This document shows, piece by piece, positions 1-6,350 of a stretch of DNA of 34,460 nucleotides. Below the pieces are notes generated by a model that worked only from the letters and a program-made list of their open reading frames with translations, was not told the origin of the DNA and made no database searches. The stretch lies in contig CAZSKU010000026.1 in assembly GCA_964607515.1 (NCBI GenBank), positions 1 through 34,460 on the forward strand, written 5' to 3'. Within the stretch, counting starts at the first letter, position 1. Every line of letters starts with the position of its first letter. The stretch comes from UBA6080 sp964607515 (lineage in GTDB: Bacteria; Fermentibacterota; Fermentibacteria; Fermentibacterales; JCC-6). Position numbers and translations under genes: made by a program.

Positions 1-102
1 TGGAATTCCCGCATCCGGCTGGAGAACGGGCGTCTTCAGGATCTCCGGAAGGGACGGGCGGTCTGGATCGTGCCGCAGTGCGAACGGGCTACCCCGAAAT
101 AA
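1..102 (+). CDS. C-terminal end of an unidentified protein (5' end outside window)
   Basis: Frame 1 is open from the first base to a TAA at 100-102 and encodes 33 residues ending QCERATPK. Third positions are mostly G or C, as in the confirmed genes of this window, which supports real coding. The segment reading WNSRIRLENGRLQDLRKGRA and then VWIVP resembles the end of a LysM domain, which often has a WN pair and a closing hydrophobic LWIP-like strand. That assignment is a guess from about 30 residues. The gene would be convergent with ackA and overlap its 3' end by 14 bases; a similar convergent overlap is seen at 17424-17446. Confidence 0.4.
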   Translation, partial: WNSRIRLENGRLQDLRKGRAVWIVPQCERATPK

Positions 103-1285
103 CCCTCTTGGTCTCCCGGGCTATCATCAGCTCCTCGTTGGTGGGCACAACCAGCACCTTCACCCGGCTGTCTGGCATGGAGACGATCCTCTCCCTGCCC
201 CTCACCTTGTTGGCTTCCGGATCTATGCGGATACCCAGGGTCTCCTGGCCCGAACACACCATCTCCCGGATCTCGGGTCCGTTCTCACCGATTCCCGCGG
301 TGAAGACTATGCCGTCGAGCCTTCCCAGGGTGGCGGCGTAGGCCCCGATGTACTTCCTCACCCGGTCCACGAACATGTCCAGGGCGAGAGTGGCCATCTC
401 CTCGCCCCGCTTGAAGGATGCGTCCTCGATGTCCCTCATGTCGTTGGACAGCCCGGAGATTCCCAGCAGTCCGCTTTCCCTGTAGACCGTTTTCTTCACC
501 TTCTCGAGGCTCCAGCCGTAACGCTCCATCAATTCGAACAGGGCGGCCGGGTCCACGTCCCCGCACCTGGTGCCCATCATGAGGCCGCAGAAGGTGCCGA
601 ACCCCAGGCTGGTGTCCACGCTGCGTCCGCCCCGGACCGCAGTGACCGAGCAGCCATTCCCCAGGTGGCAGGTGATCAGGTTCAGCTCTTCCATGGGTCT
701 GCCCAGCATCTCCGCCGCCCGTTGGGACACGTACTGGTGGCTGGTTCCGTGAAAGCCGTAGCGCCGGATCCGGTACTTCTCGTAAACCTCGTATGGAAGG
801 CCGTAGAGGTAGTTCACCCGGGGCATGGTCTGGTGGAAGGCCGTGTCGAAAACCGCCACGTTGGGTATCCCCGGAAGCTTCTCCATGGCCGCTTCGATGC
901 CGAGAATGTTGGGCGGATTGTGCAGGGGCGCTAGCTCGGCGCACTCCCGAAGGGCCCGGAGCACCTCTTCGTCTATCAGCACGCTGCTGGTGAACCTTTC
1001 GCCCCCGTGAACCACCCGGTGGCCGCATGCCTTTATCTCCTCCAGGGAGGCCAGGATTCCGTACTCCTGGTGGGTTATGGTCTTCAGCAGAAGGTCGAGG
1101 CCGCGGCTGTGATCGGGAATGGGCTGCTCCTCCCGGATGCTCCGGGAGTCGGCCTCGAACCTGAGGACCCCGCTCTCCTCCCCGATCCTTTCCAGCAGGC
1201 CCTTTCCCAGCATGGAGCCGGAGTCGCTGTCCATTACCTGGAACTTGATGGAGGAACTGCCGCTGTTCACCACGAGAATTTTCAT
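89..1285 (-). CDS. ackA: acetate kinase
   Basis: This 398-residue protein is full length for acetate kinase, which interconverts acetyl phosphate plus ADP with acetate plus ATP in the cytoplasm. The N-terminal phosphate-binding strand reads NSGSSSIKFQ. The family segments GHRVVHGGE, FDTAFHQTMP, GFHGTSHQYV, CHLGNGCS and GIGENGPEIR follow in the expected order, so the ASKHA fold and active site look complete. In a fermenter it would yield ATP by substrate-level phosphorylation. No phosphotransacetylase gene is in the window. The ATG at 1285 has an AAAGGT ribosome-binding site that lies within a perfect 14-bp palindrome. A weak promoter-like pair, TTGCCG-18-TATTTT, sits just upstream in the end of the preceding gene. 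Function is very likely correct. Confidence 0.97.
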   Translation of the reverse strand: MKILVVNSGSSSIKFQVMDSDSGSMLGKGLLERIGEESGVLRFEADSRSIREEQPIPDHSRGLDLLLKTITHQEYGILASLEEIKACGHRVVHGGERFTSSVLIDEEVLRALRECAELAPLHNPPNILGIEAAMEKLPGIPNVAVFDTAFHQTMPRVNYLYGLPYEVYEKYRIRRYGFHGTSHQYVSQRAAEMLGRPMEELNLITCHLGNGCSVTAVRGGRSVDTSLGFGTFCGLMMGTRCGDVDPAALFELMERYGWSLEKVKKTVYRESGLLGISGLSNDMRDIEDASFKRGEEMATLALDMFVDRVRKYIGAYAATLGRLDGIVFTAGIGENGPEIREMVCSGQETLGIRIDPEANKVRGRERIVSMPDSRVKVLVVPTNEELMIARETKRVISG

Positions 1286-1292
1286 TGTTGAT

Positions 1293-1306
1293 ACCTTTCG
1301 AAAGGT
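1293..1306 (-). promoter_or_regulatory. palindrome covering the ackA ribosome-binding site
   Basis: ACCTTTCGAAAGGT is a perfect 14-bp palindrome, and its right half on the minus strand supplies the AAAGGT Shine-Dalgarno sequence of ackA. In RNA it could fold into a 5-bp stem with a UCGA loop that hides the ribosome-binding site. In DNA it could be a repressor operator. Chance occurrence cannot be excluded. Confidence 0.35.
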
Positions 1307-1343
1307 TCGCCGAGGATGGTAATGACGTGGAAAAATACCTGAA

Positions 1344-2780
1344 TCATCCGCCGGCCGGCAAACCCTCAGAAGGAGCCTCTTGAACTGGTCTTACGGCGAT
1401 GATGGCGAATAGCACCCCGAAGAGCACTGTGAACCGGTAGTTGGTGATCACCGACATGAAGAAGGACCCGGCGGCCAGCATGACAACGGAACCGAAACAC
1501 GCCGTCAGCAATTCCTGTCTACCCTCGTCCCTCTCCTTCAAGGCGCCCGACGCGGACTTCAGAATAGCGTGGGCGTACAGCAGCACCAGCGCCAGAACCC
1601 CGGGAATGCCGGCGTTGAGAAGGATCTGGAAGTAGGAGCCGTCAACGGTGCTGAAGGAAAGCCGCTGCATGTAGTCGAACCGGAAGTAGGTGATCTGATA
1701 GCCCATTCCCTTCCCCATGATCAATCCCAGCGGATTCCCCACCTCCTTGAGTATCTCCAGCCAGGAGACCGCCCGGGCCAGGAAGGTGGCGTCGGTGAGA
1801 TAGCTTCCGGTTTCGGAACCGGGGCGGGCCAGAATATCCTGTATTTCCAGCAGGCCCGTGGCCTGCAGGAGGAGTCCGGCGGCGATGAACAGCACCGTCC
1901 CCAGAACCGCCACTCCGGCTATGGTGCCCAGGGCCTTCCATAGGTTCTTCCTGCGGGAGGCGGTGTAGAGAAGAAAGACCGCCGCCGCCCCCAGAAGGGT
2001 GCCGAACCAGGCCGACCTGGTCTGACTCAGCAGCATGCCCACCGACATCATCACCCCGGCGGGGATGATCAGGGAGAGGGCCGCCCGGCGTCGTCGGACC
2101 AGGTACCTGGTGAACAGGAAGAGAAGTCCGATGGATACCGCGAAGGCCTGTCTGGCCTGGACCCGGAGACCGGTGCTCCTCTCGTAGACCAGCTCGTCCA
2201 CCCGGAAGAAGCCCCTAAGGGCGATGTTTATCCCCGCAAGCACCGCCGCGGCCATGACAAGCACCGCCAGCTGCTCCGCCGCCTTCCTGTCCGTGGAGAT
2301 CAGCCAGGCCGCGGGGAAGAAACTGAGGTAACCCGGGTAGTGCTTGTACATGAAAAAGGCGTGCCCGGGATCGTTCCCGGCGATGACCCCCCACAGCAGC
2401 GATACGAAGCCCACCATCACCAGAGCCAGGATGAACCCCGGGGTGGCCCCGGTCTCGATTCTGTCCCTGCGGTCGGGAAGGCTCAGAACCCAGAGGAGCA
2501 TCACCCATGCGAACAGCAGGTCGTCAGGGCGCAGCCGCATGGGCCCCAGGTAGAAGTTAATCATGTCCAGCTGGGTGAATTCCAGGGAGATCTGGATTCC
2601 CAGAAGAAGCATAAGGGAACGTTTCGGGCTGAACAGCGTGGTCAGGGCCACCGGAACGGCCAGCATCACGGCGGCGGTCTGGGGAAGGGCTTCGGTGCAG
2701 AGTCCCACGGCCATCGCAGCCAGGACAACTCCCAGCCCGATGGTCAGGGCCCGGTCGTTACTCCCGGCGGCCCTTATCAC
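1344..2780 (-). CDS. O-antigen ligase-like polytopic membrane protein
   Basis: A 478-residue protein with about ten hydrophobic segments and a large polar loop before the last ones, which is the layout of the O-antigen ligase/WaaL and Wzy polymerase family. The loop contains QTRSAWFGTLLG, resembling the family's SRxAxxG-type segment, and the later stretch DGSYFQILLNAGIPGVLALV resembles the conserved NxxLxxLxxxGxxG area near the loop end. Such proteins join or extend surface polysaccharides at the outer face of the inner membrane. The GTG at 2780 overlaps the stop of the flavodiiron gene as GTGA, so translation is probably coupled. No other polysaccharide gene is nearby, which is odd, so the specific substrate is unknown. 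Ligase versus polymerase cannot be decided. Confidence 0.75.
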   Translation of the reverse strand: MIRAAGSNDRALTIGLGVVLAAMAVGLCTEALPQTAAVMLAVPVALTTLFSPKRSLMLLLGIQISLEFTQLDMINFYLGPMRLRPDDLLFAWVMLLWVLSLPDRRDRIETGATPGFILALVMVGFVSLLWGVIAGNDPGHAFFMYKHYPGYLSFFPAAWLISTDRKAAEQLAVLVMAAAVLAGINIALRGFFRVDELVYERSTGLRVQARQAFAVSIGLLFLFTRYLVRRRRAALSLIIPAGVMMSVGMLLSQTRSAWFGTLLGAAAVFLLYTASRRKNLWKALGTIAGVAVLGTVLFIAAGLLLQATGLLEIQDILARPGSETGSYLTDATFLARAVSWLEILKEVGNPLGLIMGKGMGYQITYFRFDYMQRLSFSTVDGSYFQILLNAGIPGVLALVLLYAHAILKSASGALKERDEGRQELLTACFGSVVMLAAGSFFMSVITNYRFTVLFGVLFAIIAVRPVQEAPSEGLPAGG

Positions 2781-3985
2781 CCGCCCGCGGCCTTCGACAG
2801 GGCCGCGCCCATGGCCCGGCACCGGATCAGGTCCGCCTCGGTGGGAGTGAATCTGGCTGCCACGGATTCCGCGGCCCTGGAGCCCTTCCACTCCTCGAGG
2901 GTCTTCTCAAGCCGGGGCACCGCCTCGCCGCTCCACCCGTGGCTTCCGAAGGCTCCCCAGGCCCTTCCGTGGAACCTGAGCCCCTTCAGGTACTCCAGAT
3001 GGTCTGCCATTGCCGGGAATATCCCGTTGTTCAGGGTGGGGGATCCCAGCGCCAGGGCCCCGGCTTCGAGGATCTCCGTGGCGGCGATGCTTCTGTGGGT
3101 GAGCCCGGCCCTGAGGACCTGCACGGAAATCCCGGATTCTGCCGCTCCCTCCGCCACCGCCCGGGCCATGAGCCCCGTGGCGTTCCACATGGTGTCGTAG
3201 AGCACCACCAGAGCGCGCCTTCCGGCGCCTTCGGCCCAGCCCTTCCACAACCCCACCACCCATCCGGGTTCAGCGGAGGTGCCGGCCACCCACACCGGGC
3301 CGTGGTCGGGGGCGATGATCCGGGGCCTTATACCCATGTCCTCCACCCGGGTGATCAGGCTCGAAACGAGTTTCGAGTAGGGGTTGAGAATGTTGGCGTA
3401 GTACATCGCCGACTCCCGGCGAAGCACTCCCGGATCGTAGCGGTGTGCGAACAGGTCATCCCCGGCCAGGTGCATGCCGAAGGCGTCCTGGCTGAAGAGG
3501 ATGTTCCTGTCGGGCATGAAGGTGAACATGCTGTCCGGCCAGTGGAGCATCCTTGTTTCCAGGAAGGTGAACCGGTCGTCGCCTATGGTCAGGGTTCCGC
3601 CGTTCTCCACCTCCTCCGGGGGGACCGTCAGGCTGTGGAAATGGGCCCGGAGGTTCTCCACCCCGGCCCTGGAGGCCAGCAGCCTCTCCGGCCTGAAGGC
3701 CTCGAGAACCGCCGGCAGAGCGCCGGTGTGATCCGCCTCGGAATGGTTGCTGATAACCACGTCCACTCTGTCGGTCACCGAGGCTATCCGCTGCATCAGC
3801 TGTTCAGTGAAGGGGGCCTTAACCGTGTCTATTAGCACGTTCTTGCGGCCGGTGACCAGGAAGGCGTTGTAGGTGGACCCCTTGGAGGTCTCGTACCCGT
3901 GGAAGTCCCTGACCTCCCAGTCCACGGCGCCTACCCAGTGTACCCCCGGAGAGATTTCCCGGGCCCGGAAAACCCGGTCGTTCAT
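2777..3985 (-). CDS. fprA: flavodiiron protein (A-type flavoprotein, oxygen or NO reductase)
   Basis: A 402-residue protein with an N-terminal metallo-beta-lactamase-like diiron domain (about 1-250) and a C-terminal flavodoxin domain (about 255-400). The iron ligands are present: H81, E83 and D85 in SNHSEADHTG, H148 in RMLHWPDSM, D167 in SQDAFG and H228 in PDHGPVW. The flavodoxin part starts with LVVLYDTMWNAT, the FMN phosphate loop. These enzymes reduce O2 to water or NO to N2O with electrons from rubredoxin or related carriers. Two ATGs are adjacent (3988 and 3985). The second has better spacing from AGGGG and shares one base with the preceding stop, so it was chosen. It is the penultimate gene of the oxygen-defence operon. 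The substrate, O2 or NO, cannot be told from sequence. Confidence 0.95.
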   Translation of the reverse strand: MNDRVFRAREISPGVHWVGAVDWEVRDFHGYETSKGSTYNAFLVTGRKNVLIDTVKAPFTEQLMQRIASVTDRVDVVISNHSEADHTGALPAVLEAFRPERLLASRAGVENLRAHFHSLTVPPEEVENGGTLTIGDDRFTFLETRMLHWPDSMFTFMPDRNILFSQDAFGMHLAGDDLFAHRYDPGVLRRESAMYYANILNPYSKLVSSLITRVEDMGIRPRIIAPDHGPVWVAGTSAEPGWVVGLWKGWAEGAGRRALVVLYDTMWNATGLMARAVAEGAAESGISVQVLRAGLTHRSIAATEILEAGALALGSPTLNNGIFPAMADHLEYLKGLRFHGRAWGAFGSHGWSGEAVPRLEKTLEEWKGSRAAESVAARFTPTEADLIRCRAMGAALSKAAGG

Positions 3986-4473
3986 CATTCTCCCCTGACC
4001 AGCCCCGCAACCGATGGGGCCGCGGTCTCGGCGACCCACTCGAGGAACCTGCGATCGTCCGGCGAAAAGCCGTCGGGCCGGTGGCTGTCTATATCAAGCT
4101 CCCCCACGAACATGCACCCCAGAAACACCGGAACCACAATCTCGCTCTTCACTTCGGGGCTGCAGGAGAGGTAGTTTTTCTCTGAGCCGACGTCCCCCAC
4201 CATGAAGGTCTGCAGGGTCTCCGCCGCCTGGCCGCAGATCCCCTGGCCGAACTCAATGGTGACGTGCTCCGTGGGCGCTCCGGAAAAGGGGCCCAGGATC
4301 AGCCGGCGTCCGCCGGTTCTGTCAACGATGTAGAAACCAGTCCAGTCGTATCCCGGTATTCCCGCCAGGATGGCGCATATCCGCTGGAGCCTCTCCCGAT
4401 GGGAGCACTCCCTGGAGTTGGCCATGTCTATCTCGGGCATGGCGCTGCGCAGCAGAAGGAGTCTTTCGTTCAT
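3985..4473 (-). CDS. GAF-domain protein, free methionine-(R)-sulfoxide reductase-like
   Basis: A single GAF domain of 162 residues resembling the fRMsr (E. coli YebR) family, which reduces free methionine-R-sulfoxide. By alignment from memory, C80 in GQGICG matches YebR C94. C104 in YLSCSPEVKSEIVVP matches the catalytic C118, E111 matches E125, and D127 and D129 in GELDIDS match D141 and D143. The position of resolving C84 is Glu69 here, so the recycling disulfide would have to use C80 or another thiol. The ATG overlaps the upstream stop as ATGA. The location among rubrerythrin, superoxide reductase and flavodiiron genes supports an oxidative-damage role. A sensory GAF role is the alternative. 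Family membership is fairly sure; activity is inferred. Confidence 0.8.
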   Translation of the reverse strand: MNERLLLLRSAMPEIDMANSRECSHRERLQRICAILAGIPGYDWTGFYIVDRTGGRRLILGPFSGAPTEHVTIEFGQGICGQAAETLQTFMVGDVGSEKNYLSCSPEVKSEIVVPVFLGCMFVGELDIDSHRPDGFSPDDRRFLEWVAETAAPSVAGLVRGE

Positions 4474-4829
4474 TGCCCGCCGTCCCGGGAAAGGGTGAGT
4501 TTCTCCCAGAGGGCCGCGGCTCTCCTGAGATGGGGTATGGTGATGGTTCCTCCCACCACCGTCCCGATGCCCAGGGCCTCCATCACCTCCGGAGTGGAGA
4601 CACCCTCCTCGAAGCACCTGTGAATATGCCACGAAATGCAATCGTCGCAACGGAGAACCAGCGAGGCGGCAAGCCCCAGAAGCTCCTTCACCTGAACGGG
4701 GAGCGCCCCGGCCTTGTAGGCCAGTGCGTCCGCCGCGTACACTCTTTTTATCACCTGGTCGGCGTTCCTCAGGACCGACTGGTTCAGGGCTTCTCTTTCC
4801 CGGAGAAAGCCTTCGGGATCGCCCTTCAC
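4470..4829 (-). CDS. AhpD-like carboxymuconolactone decarboxylase family protein
   Basis: A 119-residue protein containing the CxxCxxxH signature (C61, C64, H68 in RCDDCISWHIH), preceded by E49 in VQVKELLGLA. This is the alkylhydroperoxidase AhpD-like subgroup of the carboxymuconolactone decarboxylase family. The two cysteines and the histidine form a peroxidatic or disulfide-reducing site in characterised AhpD. True muconolactone decarboxylases lack this cysteine pair. The start is a GTG at 4829, five bases... after the ferritin stop region, with GGCGAG upstream at suitable distance. The N-terminus has an LNQSVL segment typical of the family. It sits in the oxygen-defence operon, so a thiol-dependent peroxide or disulfide function is a reasonable inference. 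The electron donor is not evident in the window. Confidence 0.85.
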   Translation of the reverse strand: MKGDPEGFLREREALNQSVLRNADQVIKRVYAADALAYKAGALPVQVKELLGLAASLVLRCDDCISWHIHRCFEEGVSTPEVMEALGIGTVVGGTITIPHLRRAAALWEKLTLSRDGGQ

Positions 4830-4833
4830 GACT

Positions 4834-5355
4834 CTACTCGCCAGCAAGTATGGCTGCGGGTGTATAGGTCCTGGCGGCCAGTTCCCGGTCCAGCATGAAG
4901 AGGCCGCCTCCCCCTGAACGGTCCACCAGCTGAAGCTTCTGGATGATGGCCTCTGCGTTGGCCTCCTCCTCCACCTGCTCCGCCACGTACCACTGGATGA
5001 AGTTGGCGGAGGCGTGGTCCCTGGCGGACTGGGCGGTTTCCAGAAGGTTGTCGATGCTCTCGGTGATGAAACGCTCGTGGGCCAGCACCGCATGGAACGC
5101 GGCCAGGGTAGAATCCCAGCGGGATTCGGGTTTCTCCACCGCCTCGAGGGTCACCCCGGCTCCCCTCTCCAGCATGTGGTTGAAGAAGCCCATGGCATGG
5201 TCGCGCTCTTCCTGTGCCTGGATTCTCATCCAGTTGGAGAACCCCGACAGGCCCTGGCTCTCGAACCAGGACGCCATGGAGAGGTAGAGGTAGGCGCTGA
5301 AGAGCTCGCGGTTGATCTGCCGGTTCATCTCCCCGGCTACGGTGTCCTTCATCAT
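4834..5355 (-). CDS. ftnA: ferritin (non-haem bacterial ferritin)
   Basis: A 173-residue ferritin, normal in length for bacterial FtnA. Helix A carries NRQINRELFSAYLYLSMASWFE with the first iron-ligating glutamate. EERDHAMGFFNHML supplies the helix B glutamate and histidine. The later segments QWYVAEQVEEEANAEAI provide the remaining ferroxidase-centre glutamine and glutamates. It oxidises Fe(II) and stores iron in a 24-subunit shell in the cytoplasm, limiting Fenton chemistry. Two adjacent ATGs occur at 5355 and 5352; 5355 is chosen because GGAGGAG lies about seven bases upstream. It starts two bases after the superoxide reductase stop, so co-translation is likely. No membrane or targeting segment is seen. 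Confidence 0.95.
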   Translation of the reverse strand: MMKDTVAGEMNRQINRELFSAYLYLSMASWFESQGLSGFSNWMRIQAQEERDHAMGFFNHMLERGAGVTLEAVEKPESRWDSTLAAFHAVLAHERFITESIDNLLETAQSARDHASANFIQWYVAEQVEEEANAEAIIQKLQLVDRSGGGGLFMLDRELAARTYTPAAILAGE

Positions 5356-5357
5356 GG

Positions 5358-5735
5358 TTATCTCCTCCACAGACCGTGGATGTTGCAGTACTCCCTGGCC
5401 CCGGTGATCTCCGCCAGGGGTACCGGGAAGAACGCCTCGGGGGCGGACCCCGGGGAGAGTTCGGCCCGGTACAGACGGCCGGGTGTGTGAACCTCCACCC
5501 ACTGGATGTAGTGGGCATCCATCATCGGGTGGGGAACGCTTCCCACCTTCAGAAGCACCCCGCCGGGGACTTCCTCCAGGACCGGAACGTGCTTTTCGGT
5601 AGCGCTGTCGGCGTTCTGCTCAGGAAGAAGTTTCATGGGAGCGCCGCAGCATACCAGCTCTCCCTGCCCGGGGTGGAGCATCTCCACGATGTTTCCGCAT
5701 ATCTCGCACTTGTATACCTGTCTCTTCGCGGTCAT
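5358..5735 (-). CDS. dfx: desulfoferrodoxin (two-centre superoxide reductase)
   Basis: At 125 residues this is a typical 2Fe superoxide reductase. The N-terminal desulforedoxin-like centre I has C10, C13, C29 and C30. The catalytic centre II has H49, H69, H75, C117 and H120, with K48 beside H49 in the EKHVP motif. It reduces superoxide to hydrogen peroxide without making oxygen, using rubredoxin-type donors, and so suits anaerobes. The ATG at 5735 has a strong GGAGGT site. The gene follows rubrerythrin by 12 bases, and rubrerythrin could remove the peroxide formed. All known ligands are intact. Confidence 0.97.
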   Translation of the reverse strand: MTAKRQVYKCEICGNIVEMLHPGQGELVCCGAPMKLLPEQNADSATEKHVPVLEEVPGGVLLKVGSVPHPMMDAHYIQWVEVHTPGRLYRAELSPGSAPEAFFPVPLAEITGAREYCNIHGLWRR

Positions 5736-5747
5736 GACGCACCTCCT

Positions 5748-6320
5748 TCACCAGTTTGTCGCGGCTATTTCGAAGTAGGCCTGCGGATGATTGCAGGCCG
5801 GGCAGTTCTTCGGGGCTTCCGTGCCGGTGTGCACGAAACCGCAGTTCCTGCAGCGCCAGGTGCTCTTCTCGGGTCTTCTGAAAACCAGATCAGCCTCTAT
5901 GTTCGCAGCCAGCTTCCGAAAACGGGCGCCGTGGAACTTTTCGGCCACCGATACGTTGTCGAACACCGCGGCTATCTCGGGAAAACCCTCCTCCCGGGCC
6001 ACCCTGGCGAAATCCGGGTACATGGAGCCCCACTCGTGCTCCTCCCCCTCGGCGGAAGCTGTGAGGTTCGCCCGGGTGTCACCTATGACGCCCGCGGGGA
6101 ACATGGCGGAGACCATGGCCTCGCCCCCCTCCAGGAACTTGAAGAAGCGCTTGGCGTGCTCCTTCTCCTGGTCGGCGGTCTCCTGGAAAACCGCCTCGAC
6201 CTGCTTGTAGCCCTCCTTGCCCGCCGCCGAGGCGAAAAAGCTGTAGCGGTTCCTTGCCTGGGACTCCCCGGCGAAGGCTGTGATCAGGTTCTTCTCGGTC
6301 TGGGTTCCCTTCAGTTGCAT
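5748..6320 (-). CDS. rbr: rubrerythrin
   Basis: A 190-residue protein with an N-terminal ferritin-like diiron domain and a C-terminal rubredoxin-like domain. Diiron ligands visible include E19 in AGESQARNRY, E52 and H55 in QEKEHA, the EGEEHEW cluster near 91-97, and E127 and H130 in AEKFHGARF. The rubredoxin iron is bound by C157/C160 and C173/C176 in CRNCGF and CPACNH. Rubrerythrin is an NAD(P)H- and rubredoxin-dependent peroxidase of anaerobes. It is the first gene of the oxygen-defence operon. A promoter and a Fur/PerR-like dyad lie directly upstream, and GGGAGAAG serves as ribosome-binding site. Confidence 0.97.
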   Translation of the reverse strand: MQLKGTQTEKNLITAFAGESQARNRYSFFASAAGKEGYKQVEAVFQETADQEKEHAKRFFKFLEGGEAMVSAMFPAGVIGDTRANLTASAEGEEHEWGSMYPDFARVAREEGFPEIAAVFDNVSVAEKFHGARFRKLAANIEADLVFRRPEKSTWRCRNCGFVHTGTEAPKNCPACNHPQAYFEIAATNW

Positions 6321-6350
6321 GGCACTTCTCCCGTTGTTTGGGTGATCTAG

